Notes under the pieces: model-generated
Databases searched by the model: none
What the model was told of the DNA's origin: nothing
What the model saw: the letters and a program-made list of their open reading frames with translations, nothing else
In this document: piece after piece, positions 54,201 through 62,989 of the stretch
Layout of the letters: every line of letters starts with the position of its first letter
Position numbering within the stretch: position 1 is the first letter of the stretch
Program-made: the position numbers and the translations under genes
Source: Rhodoblastus sp. 17X3
GTDB taxonomy: Bacteria; Pseudomonadota; Alphaproteobacteria; Rhizobiales; Beijerinckiaceae
Reading direction: 5' to 3'
DNA length: 64,000 nucleotides
NCBI RefSeq assembly: GCF_030056575.1
Contig: NZ_JASHHX010000019.1
Location: forward strand, 1 to 64,000

Positions 54201-54680
54201 GCCGTCGACAATTTCAAGGAACGTGAGATCCGCCTGACTGCGATCCATGACGCCGGCGCCAGGATCGATATCAGCCTCCGCGGGATAGGGCTTGATCAGG
54301 CGCTGGCAGAAGCCGTGGATGGTTGAGCAGGTGATTTCGTCGATTGCGGCGCTCGCGGTGGCGAGATTGTCCCGTTGGGCCTGCGATAAACCATCGGGCA
54401 GCGCCACCTGCAGCTCGGCTGCGATCGTGCCAGCCGAGAGCTCGGCGACAAATTCACGGACACGGGACAGCAGCTCGCTCGCGGCGAGTTCGGTGAAGGT
54501 AACGGCGGCGATGGAGCGCGGCGAAACGCCTTCGGCGAGCATGACGGCGATGCGCCCGGCCATGACGGCGGTCTTGCCCGAGCCTGCGCCGGCTTCCACC
54601 AGGATCGACCGATCATGAAGGCCGATCGCGTCGCGGCGGGCGCCGTCATCCTTCAGAACTTTGGACACGCTGCTCATCAT
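51285..54680 (-). CDS. AddA/RecB-like UvrD-type helicase-nuclease
   Basis: The 1131-residue protein has superfamily 1 helicase motifs in order. Walker A GAGSGKTAV lies at residues 31-39, FTELAASELLSRVREF and STIHGFCQRLI follow, and then DEFQDTDPLQAEIFW near 393 (motif II), LVGDPKQAIYRFRGAD (motif III), and TMHAAKGLEWPIVIPV and WYVAATRARELLVL (motifs V-VI). A C-terminal RecB-type nuclease follows, with the D-x-K in VIVDWKSDV near 1077. ATG 54680 overlaps the AddB-like stop (GGAGGCGG upstream). Chromosomal AddAB repairs double-strand breaks. This pair lies among defence genes and may be a separate DNA-degrading system. Confidence 0.9.
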   Translation of the reverse strand: MMSSVSKVLKDDGARRDAIGLHDRSILVEAGAGSGKTAVMAGRIAVMLAEGVSPRSIAAVTFTELAASELLSRVREFVAELSAGTIAAELQVALPDGLSQAQRDNLATASAAIDEITCSTIHGFCQRLIKPYPAEADIDPGAGVMDRSQADLTFLEIVDGWLRERLSGDHGGILPEMVLHSPGETVALVRKIAENLRRRRTLATPPISPIDGHLTAFRQATANFAAFMRGTAATEPETVAIVERLVEMATALSTGPDPATAAGLVWLLTSRPHPDLCTKAGDFAAYRKKGKWAVAVKQAGLSKADGDRLNETAEVHYTSCCDAWVSLLQSAASQVLAALIEEARPILKRYRDHKRGSAQLDFDDLIFAARNLLRDHDDVRRALGQRFAHVLVDEFQDTDPLQAEIFWRLCGDPVDGDEDWIRFRIRPGALFLVGDPKQAIYRFRGADVGAYVQSRDAFRAQDPGSLLSISTNFRSRASILTFVNERFEAVLSADGQPGFTALDPFHDDRDSLCVAAIDIAVADEKGKASAERQRDAEADAVAELCARLIGSQAVIDRRGGAERPCQPGDIALLAPTGAELWRYEEALERRGIPVATQAGKGLFRRQEIQDLIALTRVLADRRDTLALGALLRGPLVGLTEEELLDAIWRLPRSAEASARIPRLDLGVDAAVIEHPLLREIIERLQSLYRRARSTTPHELLSQAVDVMRVRPLLLERHRGQAERALANVDLYLSLSTGYAVRGLRAFAEAMTAAWTDEARAVEGRPDAQEEAVALFTMHAAKGLEWPIVIPVNTMTGVMAPDSAIVDRQTDTFYCPVLGVTPDGYEAARQAEKDELDRERIRLWYVAATRARELLVLPRLDTTPSKSAWIGLVDLSLADLPSLDVSHLPADIKTDGTGVGNVQTRASFASEAEAIATRQTQLTWLAPSRDENAAGAVLQQEEAGIWTGSVDDQPHEQEPAAPVQGGRERGLVLHKLMEEVLTGETDEAEAALAERAAELIRALGRSPITDPAAGLSAEELAGCVIRTLALPDVSALRPGLLAELPVYAAHAVDGAETATAGIADALTLTAEGRPAVIVDWKSDVAPPPGTLDHYRAQVRAYVDMTGAERGLIVLMTSGMVIPVAPTARPAAA

Positions 54681-57331
54681 TCCGCCTCCCATACACGAGC
54701 GACCTCGCCCAGCCGCTCCGTCGCGGCCGGGAGCTTGCGTTTGCAATAGGTGGCGCTGGCATTCGCAGGCAGGGCAAAGGCGAGCTCGTCATAATCGCCG
54801 CCTGTGTCCGGGCCGGGCAGAGCCGCGCCGCCGGCGAGGCTCGTCCGTGCCGCGCGGAGATAGCCTGTGACTTCCGCGAGCACGGCATCAGGGTCGGCAA
54901 GCTGGAGGTCAACCGGCTCACGCGGATAGAGCAGAGAGGCGCTGATCGCCACATCGTCGCCGAGGAGCGCCTTCACCGCGAACGCGTAAAGACAGCGCTG
55001 AAGTTCGCGACCGCCATTGATCCGGATATCGTCTCGTGGCGGGCGGCCGGTCTTGTAGTCACGGACGAGCGCGCGCTTGCCGTCCCCAGAAATGTCGAGC
55101 CGATCGATATAGCCGGCGATATTGAAGCCGGTATCGGGAATCGTAACCTGCGCGCTCGCATCCCACGGCGTCTCCGTGTCGGATTTCGGCTCCAAGCCGC
55201 CGAAAGGCACTTCGCCATAAGAGCGCGCTTCTGGCAGAGGATGGTCGCGATAGGACAGGGCGCGGATCGCCATCAGGCGGGCGTCGTCGAGCGTGCGCCC
55301 CCAGATGACGGCCGGCGGGATCGGCCGCTCGCTTTCCCATTCAGCAGCGACAAATTGCGCGGCGCGGTCCACAGCTGCTTCGATCGCATCCCTGTCGGCG
55401 GACGCCAGCCCGCATTCGGCTTCGAGATCGCGCAAGGCACGGTCGAGAACGATGTGGATCAGGTCGCCGATACCGAGCGCGTCGAGCACCAACGGCTCGG
55501 CGCTGCTCTGCGGTTCGCGCCATCCGAACGCATAGAGCCACACGAAGCTGAGTGGATTGCGCAGCAGACGGCGAAGCGAACTCGCGGATTGGGTGCGGTT
55601 GAGGATCGCGAGAACGAGCGGATGATCCGCTCGAACGAGCCCGTCGTGGGGGGTGATCTCTGCGCGCCGCCAGTCGCGCCAGCAGCCTTGTGCGCTGACC
55701 GCCTGCGGATCGGCCGCGAACTCCAGCGGCCGGGCCATGAGGCGGTCGGTTTCACTGAAGGCATGCACCGGCGTCGCGTTGCGGCGGAGGTAGGCTTCAT
55801 CGCCCTGTTCGCCGAGCAGCGGGCTGCGTCCGAGAAGGCGCCCATCGCTGGCGCGTCGGGCTCGCGAGAGGATGACTTCGTCGGCCGTCGTGGCGAGGAT
55901 CGTTTCAAAGTCCCGACGGTCGGCGAGGCTCACCGGAAGCGGATCGAGCACGGGGGTCGGAATGATATGGTCGGGGATCAGGCGGTCTTCGGCAATCCCG
56001 CGCGGCCAGCGCGAGGAGTTGAGTCCCAGCAGCCGCACGAAGCGGCGGGGCGACGCCGCGAGCGCACTGGCAGGCATCCAGGCGACGGAGACGCACGCTT
56101 CCAATCCGTCGTCCTGCTTCAGGGTCTCCAGTGTTGCGTCGATCGAGGCGGCAGGTCCGGCAAGCAGGGCCTTCCGCCAGATCGCGAGCGCTCGACCCTT
56201 GAGGTAGGCCTCACCGATCTCTGCTGCAACGTCCGGACCTTTCGCGAGTGATTCTGCGATCGCGCGCAGGGCCGGGGCGTGATCCACGCCGTCGGGCCAG
56301 TCCTCGGGCCGCAGTCGAGCCAGCAAGCGGTTCCAGGCGCTGGGCGTCGACAAAGGGGCATCGGTCGGCAGGACGCGCAGCCAGTCTTCTGGCAGCGCCG
56401 CCAAAGGGCCAGCGTCCCGGCACAGTGTCGCGAGACGGCGCAGGCGGGACTGAGACAAGCCGCGAACGACGATGTCGGCGAGCGCCGCTGCCGCCTGTCC
56501 ATCACGGGTGGTGACGGTCTTGACGCCGTGGACGAAGTGCAGATCGATATTCGCGTCGGCGCGCAGGGCGAGGAAATAATCGTCATAGTCGGCGGGAGAC
56601 GCGGCCGCGATGGCGATCTCCGAGGACGACACACCCGAGGCCAGCAGGTTCCGCACCCAGCGCATCGCCTCGATGGCCTCGTGAAAGGCAGTCGCGGCGC
56701 TGACGGTCATGATCCGCGGTGTTGCGGCCGACGAACGCGAAACGCTGACGCCAGCGCCCTCCAGCCAGGCAGGGACTGCCCTTGGCCCGGCCGTCCATTG
56801 CACTGGGATATGGGCGGTAAGAGCCTTCAGAAGCGGTCTCCAGCAAGGCGAAAGTTCGGTGAGGCCGACAATCTCCATGGGACCCAGAGCAGCCGGCGCA
56901 TGGGCAATCCGGCTGGTTGCGGCGGCGACGATGTCGATCGGCCGCATCATGCCAGGCGCAAGCTGATCAAGGACCGCTGCTTCCAGCCTGGCGATGGCGT
57001 CGAGGCGCGGATGGTCAGCAGCGCAAGCTGAGAGGTCGACGCCGGCGCGCCAGGCCTTGTAAAGCGTGTCGGCAGCCGCGCTGATCATCCCAGGCAGGGC
57101 CTTGATATTTTCGAGTTCTCCCATCTCCGTCGCCGGCAAAACGGCTTGGATCGCGGCGCGCAGGGTTTCGTCGTCAATGGGCTGAGAGAAGCCGCCGGCG
57201 AGGCGAGTCGCCGCTTGTTCAAAGGTCATGATTTGCAGGCCATGACGGCCGTCGCGCGCGGCGGCCAGACGAGCCTCGCGCATAGCGAGGCGGCCATGAA
57301 CAATTAGGGTCGATCTGCCGGAAATTGTCAT
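54677..57331 (-). CDS. AddB-like nuclease with inactivated helicase domain
   Basis: The 884-residue protein begins MTISGRSTLIVHGRLAMREA without an intact Walker A motif, as in the AddB group. Its middle keeps helicase-like blocks (FVRLLGLNSSRWPRG, TTADEVILSRARRASDGR). The C-terminal PD-(D/E)XK nuclease has YIDRLDISGDGKRALVRDYK with TGRPP near residues 735-760, and GGRELQRCLYAFAVKALL with the motif Q. The four iron-sulfur cysteines of AddB are not evident. ATG 57331 has AGGAG upstream. It overlaps the AddA-like gene by four bases. It is shorter than usual AddB and may be a specialised defence version. Confidence 0.82.
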   Translation of the reverse strand: MTISGRSTLIVHGRLAMREARLAAARDGRHGLQIMTFEQAATRLAGGFSQPIDDETLRAAIQAVLPATEMGELENIKALPGMISAAADTLYKAWRAGVDLSACAADHPRLDAIARLEAAVLDQLAPGMMRPIDIVAAATSRIAHAPAALGPMEIVGLTELSPCWRPLLKALTAHIPVQWTAGPRAVPAWLEGAGVSVSRSSAATPRIMTVSAATAFHEAIEAMRWVRNLLASGVSSSEIAIAAASPADYDDYFLALRADANIDLHFVHGVKTVTTRDGQAAAALADIVVRGLSQSRLRRLATLCRDAGPLAALPEDWLRVLPTDAPLSTPSAWNRLLARLRPEDWPDGVDHAPALRAIAESLAKGPDVAAEIGEAYLKGRALAIWRKALLAGPAASIDATLETLKQDDGLEACVSVAWMPASALAASPRRFVRLLGLNSSRWPRGIAEDRLIPDHIIPTPVLDPLPVSLADRRDFETILATTADEVILSRARRASDGRLLGRSPLLGEQGDEAYLRRNATPVHAFSETDRLMARPLEFAADPQAVSAQGCWRDWRRAEITPHDGLVRADHPLVLAILNRTQSASSLRRLLRNPLSFVWLYAFGWREPQSSAEPLVLDALGIGDLIHIVLDRALRDLEAECGLASADRDAIEAAVDRAAQFVAAEWESERPIPPAVIWGRTLDDARLMAIRALSYRDHPLPEARSYGEVPFGGLEPKSDTETPWDASAQVTIPDTGFNIAGYIDRLDISGDGKRALVRDYKTGRPPRDDIRINGGRELQRCLYAFAVKALLGDDVAISASLLYPREPVDLQLADPDAVLAEVTGYLRAARTSLAGGAALPGPDTGGDYDELAFALPANASATYCKRKLPAATERLGEVARVWEAE

Positions 57332-57537
57332 AAAAACAAGCTCCTGAAAATCCGGGTATGCGAAACTTCCTACCATCGCCGGTTCACCAGCTCGGCGATT
57401 AGGACAATTAATATTCCCATCTAGGAAATATGTCCATATATTTTTTATTCTAATAAGCCATTTTTTGGAAGCGCAGTGCTACGAGCAGCCCCGCGTAGCG
57501 GTGCGCGCCCAATTCAAACGGTGAAAAACCAAGGACG

Positions 57538-58470
57538 TCAGAAAATCTCACTTGAACCATTGGCGTTGAATCGAACTGCCCGACCTACCCTTGCATAAAC
57601 TGTAGAGGTCGAAGCAAACCGGCCGCGGAGCCGTTGGGCGTGTGTGATGTCGAGAAGAGTAAAGGTGGCCGTCTGTGCGGATGCCTCTGCTGAAAGGCCT
57701 GCGCCTATCATCAGCCCGCCGACATCGGCCAGAAAGAAGCGGTCATGAAAGTCCTCGCCTCCCGCGATTTCGGACCACTCATAGAGTTCAAGGCGATAGC
57801 CGGGCGGGAGAATTCCGTTGACCCGAGCACCTGCATCCCGCGCAAGAATTTCTGCTGGCGGCCGCGAAGGGTGCGACCGAAAATGCACCCTGATAACTTT
57901 CGGATTCGACGAAGCCCTAGCAAGCTTCCCGAATAAGGATGCTAAGGGGCCGATGTAGTCGCCCACTCCAGCCCGCAAATCGAAAAACGGATCTACAATG
58001 TCGATTTCTCGGGCGGCCAACGCGAGCAAAAGCAAGGCCCCAGAAATATCGGCGGCGCTTCTTGGGATATCTCGACTTATCGGCGCATTGAAGAGTGGGT
58101 GGTCTTCGGAGCAGTCGCTTGGCGCTAAGGCCTGAGCGGAGCCAGTTGCGCCTTCCCGGCAGATTATGGCGCGGAACGCCCTGATGCCGTGTTCGCGCAC
58201 GGCGTTCGCAATCCAGTCCGCGTCGTGGTTATACGTTCGATTAAAATCGACAATTGCGTGCTTGGTGCGATGCAGACGGTCGATGATGCTAGCCATCCGA
58301 ACATCGGGAATACCTGCGGCTTTTGCCGACTCAATAACTTTTTTTTCCCATTTGTTTGGAAATCGCGAGATCAATCTGCCTTTGTCAGAACCGAACTTCT
58401 CGATCAAATAGCGGAATGTGTTCCAATCTGCACCGATAGCTGCAGGTTCGACGGCGTATTCCGAGAGCAT
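57538..58470 (-). CDS. PLD-like protein in the type I RM operon
   Basis: The 310-residue protein has an N-terminal helical part with NKWEKKVIESAKAAG and LHRTKHAIVDFNRTYNHD. A C-terminal PLD-like half holds IDIVDPFFD and FHDRFFLADVGGLMIGAGLS near residues 245-265, an H-x-R variant of the PLD H-x-K motif. A single motif suggests a dimeric active site or an inactive fold. Its ATG overlaps the stop of the AAA ATPase gene by one base (TGATG), so it is coupled to it. The function is inferred to be an effector or partner of the ATPase. Confidence 0.7.
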   Translation of the reverse strand: MLSEYAVEPAAIGADWNTFRYLIEKFGSDKGRLISRFPNKWEKKVIESAKAAGIPDVRMASIIDRLHRTKHAIVDFNRTYNHDADWIANAVREHGIRAFRAIICREGATGSAQALAPSDCSEDHPLFNAPISRDIPRSAADISGALLLLALAAREIDIVDPFFDLRAGVGDYIGPLASLFGKLARASSNPKVIRVHFRSHPSRPPAEILARDAGARVNGILPPGYRLELYEWSEIAGGEDFHDRFFLADVGGLMIGAGLSAEASAQTATFTLLDITHAQRLRGRFASTSTVYARVGRAVRFNANGSSEIF

Positions 58471-60269
58471 CAGAACAGCTCCTCGGCTCGTTCGTCGAAA
58501 AATCCCCGAGGCCAGCGATCGAGGAATTCTCCTTCTTCATCGACGCGGAGCGAATGAAAACGAACTCCCTCGGTGGAGCCCTCAACATAGATGACGGCGA
58601 GATCGTTCGGTTCTATTGCTTCTGCGCCAGGCGGGAGATCGTTCTCATGCTTTTCGCGAATACGGCGTAGCAGGCGCAGCATGATGTGCTCGCTGTGGGT
58701 TTCGACGAGCAGCGACTTCCCAGATCCGAAGCCGAAACCATCGCCCTTGATGGCTTTAATGAACAGGTCGCCCATGCCGACCTGAATGGCGGGATGAATG
58801 TGCAGTTCCGGCTGTTCGATCGCCAAGAGTCCTTGCGCGTCGCGTAGGCAGCCGACAACGACGGGCACCATTTGCGACACTCCGACACCGACATCACTAG
58901 GCGCAACCAAAATCCCGCGCTCGACGTCCTTCAGGCCGATTTCGGACCTTGCTTTTAGAGAGGCGTAAATCTCCTCAAGCTCTCCCAAATCGTCCTCTTC
59001 CAGACCTTTTTGAAATAGCAGGTGGAAAGCGCTCGGGACTGGAACTTCCTTGAATTCCATTTTTTCAAGGCGATAGCCGGTCCGCAGGCGGTCTTCAGAT
59101 GAAAGCCACGCATTGACCTCATTCAGCAGGTCGTCTTTCGAGGCCGTATAGAGCAAGTCCCATGCGGCCAGGCCTTGAGCCCAACGATTTTCATCGGGCG
59201 AAAGGCGCGGGCGATAATTCCGGGTCGGAATTTCACGCAGGGGCCCGATATAGGTCATCGTGCTGAGGTAGTCTCGGACGATCCGCATCGGTCCGAGCAT
59301 GAGTTCGTCGAGCAGGGACGTGAGGCCTGATCGGCGTCGTTTTTCCATTTCAAACGTATTGGCAGCCGCAAGCTGACCCTTCTCGTTCAGGTTGAGATTG
59401 AGAACCGCCGAACCGACGCGCAAATTCGTAGAAGTCGTATCGAATTCGACGAGGTCGGGCTTCAGTGTTCGATCCAGATTCGGCAGAGCGCCTACGCTGG
59501 TTTCAACGGCGATGCGGAAGTCGGATGTGTTATTGCCTGCTGCGTCGGCTGAAAGTTCTCGCGAAAGCTCCCAAATCTCGCTGCCGAGCGGCGTCGAGAA
59601 CGGATCCCCGACGAAGCCCGCCGCGTCGGTTTCGTCCTGGGCTGATGATGTTTCAACATCCGATTCGAGATCGCTATCGGGATCGGTTATCGGCCGCAGG
59701 AGAGGATGAGCAAAATTGAACGCGGTGAGTTGCGCGCGGCCCTGTTGCGGCGGTGAATGAAATTCGGCGATCGGTCCGCCGTCGAGGTCCACGAGTACCT
59801 TGGCGACATAAGGACTTTGGAGCGCATGGCTCCAGCGGATTTCGACGCCGAGGGCGACTTCCTGAACTACGGCGTATTCCTTAAGTTCGGTGTTTTCTCC
59901 CACGAGGTAGCGGATGCCGAGATTGCTGAAATCGGGGTCTCCAAGACTCCCGCCGGAATTTAGCGGCAACCATTCGCAGCCCTGATCATCTGAGACATCG
60001 ATGCAGACCTTGATTTTTATGGCGCGACTGAGATCGTGACCATGAACGAGGGTTGCGAACCCACCCAGATCGATCAGCCCGCCGGCGATGGTTTGATCAG
60101 GGTCGACGTTTCCGCGCTCAAGGATTTCGCGCAAATAGTGCAGCGACTGCAGGATTGTGCTCTTGCCAGCACTATTCGGGCCGAATAGCAGCGTGATCGG
60201 CTTGAGGTCGATCACCTGCGATATTCCTATTCCCTTGAAATTCTCAATCTCGATTTGGCTGAGGCGCAT
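58470..60269 (-). CDS. AAA ATPase of the DUF3696/OLD-like group in the type I RM operon
   Basis: The 599-residue protein has the ABC/SMC-like ATPase layout. LSQIEIENFKGIGISQVIDL and LLFGPNSAGKSTILQSLHYL (Walker A near 29-37) open the protein. DVGVGVSQMVPVVVG supplies a signature-like motif, LLAIEQPELHIHPAIQVGMG Walker B near 495, and LVETHSEHIMLRLLRRIRE the H-loop region. The C-terminal LAVIYVEGSTEGVRFHSLRV is typical of DUF3696-bearing proteins. It starts nine bases after hsdS and overlaps the PLD-like gene, so it is part of the RM operon. Related ATPases pair with nucleases in phage defence (for example OLD, Gabija and PARIS-like ATPases). Confidence 0.85.
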   Translation of the reverse strand: MRLSQIEIENFKGIGISQVIDLKPITLLFGPNSAGKSTILQSLHYLREILERGNVDPDQTIAGGLIDLGGFATLVHGHDLSRAIKIKVCIDVSDDQGCEWLPLNSGGSLGDPDFSNLGIRYLVGENTELKEYAVVQEVALGVEIRWSHALQSPYVAKVLVDLDGGPIAEFHSPPQQGRAQLTAFNFAHPLLRPITDPDSDLESDVETSSAQDETDAAGFVGDPFSTPLGSEIWELSRELSADAAGNNTSDFRIAVETSVGALPNLDRTLKPDLVEFDTTSTNLRVGSAVLNLNLNEKGQLAAANTFEMEKRRRSGLTSLLDELMLGPMRIVRDYLSTMTYIGPLREIPTRNYRPRLSPDENRWAQGLAAWDLLYTASKDDLLNEVNAWLSSEDRLRTGYRLEKMEFKEVPVPSAFHLLFQKGLEEDDLGELEEIYASLKARSEIGLKDVERGILVAPSDVGVGVSQMVPVVVGCLRDAQGLLAIEQPELHIHPAIQVGMGDLFIKAIKGDGFGFGSGKSLLVETHSEHIMLRLLRRIREKHENDLPPGAEAIEPNDLAVIYVEGSTEGVRFHSLRVDEEGEFLDRWPRGFFDERAEELF

Positions 60270-60278
60270 AACGGGACC

Positions 60279-61469
60279 TTATAATTGACCGCGAAAAGCG
60301 CGTTGGGAAAGAGCTAAAAACAGCGTCGAAGCTTCCTGCCAGGCCCCAACCATTGCGGCTCGGACAATGTTAAATTTATTCATGATGGCCAAAAATTCTT
60401 GCTGAGCGTCGGAATCAGGAACCGTGATTGGCACTTCACCCAGGCGATCGGTGTCTAGCCGTTTTGTACCGTGCGCTGCGGTCTCAACGCGTGCGAGTAT
60501 TGCTTCATGCTGCACTTTGAGGCACCAAAAGCCAAACATTGGATCGATATCATCGTCGAAGTGAATTGCCTTCATATCTTGGTTAATAGCGACTTCTCGG
60601 GCGGTCATCGCCATCGGAACCGTGTGAACGAGGATCATTCCTCTCACTACGATGAGTGGCGTGCCAGGGGGGATTTTTTTCAAACTCGTCTGCTCAAAAA
60701 CGGTTTCTGAAACATGATCTTCGGAATCAAGAATAACATCTACTTTCATATCTTTAGGGGAGACCCAAGGAAACGCGCCGGACCAATAATCGGTCTTTGC
60801 CTTGCTCGGTGTGCCACCCGAGGAGAAGCGCGCGCATGCGGATAGCGTCCTTTGTTCAAGCCCTTTCGGATTTGTGGTGGGATCACCAAACATGTCGAGA
60901 AAGACCGCCCGAAGGAAATCATCCGCGACGATGAGGGAATGTTCGCGTTTGCGGCGGATGGCGTCGGCTTTGTCGAGAATCGTCGCAATCCGGTTTTGCT
61001 CAGTGGGCGTCACGTCCGGAAGGAACACCTTATCCAAAAAGGTTCGGCCGATGCCGCCTACGGTAGCTCCTCGGAAGTCGCTCATGATCTGCTGTTGCCC
61101 GAGCGGCGATTGCAGGTAGCGAAATACAAATCTCGGGTCAGCTTTCTTTCGGCTCACCCCCAACCGAAAAACATGTTCGTTGATAGCGGCTTCCTCATAG
61201 GGAAAGTCGCCAGTGACGAAGCTGACCTTTCCAGTCGTTGCGCCGTCCTTAACGATCAGAATATCGTTAGGCTGTATTCGGCCCTTGGTCATCGAACGAA
61301 AAAAGCCATCGGGAATTCGCTTGTCCTTGGCGAAGTTGAACCCTCCGTCATCGGACAGATGTTCAGCTCCAAGGCTCGGAATCTCGCCAGCGCCCTCTTT
61401 GATGCCGCCCTTTGGCCGCGCGCCACTTTCGAGTTCGTCTACCCATGCTGAAAGAGGAACGGTTTTCAT
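60279..61469 (-). CDS. hsdS: Type I restriction-modification specificity subunit HsdS
   Basis: The 396-residue protein has the two-half layout of HsdS: two target-recognition domains, each followed by a coiled-coil spacer helix. The first half contains [20 protein letters not shown] and ends with [20 protein letters not shown] and [11 protein letters not shown]. The second has [20 protein letters not shown] and WVSPKDMK. It sets the DNA sequence recognised by both methylase and nuclease; the target cannot be read from sequence. Its ATG overlaps the HsdM stop by four bases (ATGA). Confidence 0.93.
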   Translation of the reverse strand: MKTVPLSAWVDELESGARPKGGIKEGAGEIPSLGAEHLSDDGGFNFAKDKRIPDGFFRSMTKGRIQPNDILIVKDGATTGKVSFVTGDFPYEEAAINEHVFRLGVSRKKADPRFVFRYLQSPLGQQQIMSDFRGATVGGIGRTFLDKVFLPDVTPTEQNRIATILDKADAIRRKREHSLIVADDFLRAVFLDMFGDPTTNPKGLEQRTLSACARFSSGGTPSKAKTDYWSGAFPWVSPKDMKVDVILDSEDHVSETVFEQTSLKKIPPGTPLIVVRGMILVHTVPMAMTAREVAINQDMKAIHFDDDIDPMFGFWCLKVQHEAILARVETAAHGTKRLDTDRLGEVPITVPDSDAQQEFLAIMNKFNIVRAAMVGAWQEASTLFLALSQRAFRGQL

Positions 61470-62989
61470 CCGAGCAACTCCTCAAGCTCGACGAGGTCCG
61501 TTGCGATGTTGTCGTTCAACTTCTTCATCCGGTCCAAAATGACCGCAGGCGCTTCGTATTCCTCGGCGACGTGCGGGCGAACCTGGTATCTGCTGAGAGA
61601 TAGGTCATAGTTTGCCTCGCGAATTTCCTTGGTCGACACAAAGAAGGCCTTTTGCGTCCGGTCCGTATCGCGCTTTGCGTCCCGGTTCCTCCATGCCGCC
61701 AAACAGCCCGGCAGATCGTTCGCCTCGATCGGGTCACGCTTGTCATCGAGTGAGAAGCCGTCTGCCTCCACGTCGAAGAAAAACACATCGTCGGTGCGCC
61801 CGCCTTTGGTGAAGACCAGAATGCCTGTTGAAACGCCCGCATATGGTTTGAACACCCCGCTCGGAAGCGAGATCACGGCTTCCAGCTGGTTGTGATCCAG
61901 CAACAGCCGTCTCAGCGCGACATGGGCGGTGGAGGAGCCGAACAACACGCCATCCGGCACAATTGTCGCCGACCGACCGCCGACCTTCAGCATGCGCAAA
62001 ATCAGCACAAGGAAGAGCAGTTCGGTCTTCTTGGTCTTCACCTGCCGCAACAGTGACGGGTGAACGTCCTCGAAATCGAGGCTCCCCTTGAAGGGAGGGT
62101 TGGCCAGGATGACATTGAAGCCTTCCGACGCCGCTTTCGGAAACCTGTCAGTGAAGCCAGTGCTCAACGTGTCCTGATAATGGATGTCGGGATCATCGAC
62201 GCCATGCAGCATCAGGTTCATGGCGGCTATGCGGAGCATCGTCGCGTCGAAATCAAACCCATGGAACATTCGACTCCGGATATGCTCGCGGTTCTCTTCC
62301 AACAGGTCGCCGGTGTAAATTTTCTCCACCTTGCCGGTTTCGGAATCGACCTCCTTCAGCACCCCCTCCGGCGAGGTGTACGTTTCCAGCAGATACTGCA
62401 TCGTCTGAACGAGGAAGCCGCCGGTGCCGCAGGCCGGATCGCCGATCACGTCCGTTGGCTTCGGTTCCAGCATATCGACCATCAACCGGATGATGTGGCG
62501 CGGCGTACGGAACTGGCCATTGATGCCAGCCGTCGTCAGCTTGCTGAGGAGATATTCATAGAGGTCGCCTTTTGCGTCGCCTTCGGTCAGCGGCAGCTGG
62601 TCGATCATGTTGACGGCTTTGACCAGAAGGCTCTGCTTCTGGATCATCAGTTGCGCGTCTTTCATGAATTCGGAAAAGGCGGCGCCGCTGGCCGAATCTT
62701 TCCTGAAATGCGGAAATACCTTGTCGCGCACCAAAGGCAGCATGGCGTCGGCGCCGAGATGGCGGAACTGCGACCAGCGCAGTTCCTGCTCATCATCTGA
62801 AAACCGACGCTGAAACTCTTTGCCGGTCCGCTTCAGCCGGTTCTCGTCGCGCGTCTCGTTAATATCGAGCAAACGCGCAAACATCAGGAACGTGATCTGC
62901 TCGATCACCGTCAGCGGGTTTGTAATCCCGCCCTGCCAGAATTCTGTCCAGAGCGCGTCTATCCGGCGCTTGAGGTCACCTGTAATCAC
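61466..62989 (-). CDS. hsdM: Type I restriction-modification DNA methyltransferase HsdM
   Basis: The 507-residue protein is an N6-adenine methyltransferase. The N-terminal HsdM helical domain starts [16 protein letters not shown]. The SAM-binding motif is DPACGTGGF near 182-190, and the catalytic motif is NPPF near 297-300 in [32 protein letters not shown] follows. It methylates host DNA with HsdS and forms the core of the restriction complex. It overlaps the hsdR stop and hsdS start by four bases each. Confidence 0.95.
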   Translation of the reverse strand: MITGDLKRRIDALWTEFWQGGITNPLTVIEQITFLMFARLLDINETRDENRLKRTGKEFQRRFSDDEQELRWSQFRHLGADAMLPLVRDKVFPHFRKDSASGAAFSEFMKDAQLMIQKQSLLVKAVNMIDQLPLTEGDAKGDLYEYLLSKLTTAGINGQFRTPRHIIRLMVDMLEPKPTDVIGDPACGTGGFLVQTMQYLLETYTSPEGVLKEVDSETGKVEKIYTGDLLEENREHIRSRMFHGFDFDATMLRIAAMNLMLHGVDDPDIHYQDTLSTGFTDRFPKAASEGFNVILANPPFKGSLDFEDVHPSLLRQVKTKKTELLFLVLILRMLKVGGRSATIVPDGVLFGSSTAHVALRRLLLDHNQLEAVISLPSGVFKPYAGVSTGILVFTKGGRTDDVFFFDVEADGFSLDDKRDPIEANDLPGCLAAWRNRDAKRDTDRTQKAFFVSTKEIREANYDLSLSRYQVRPHVAEEYEAPAVILDRMKKLNDNIATDLVELEELLG

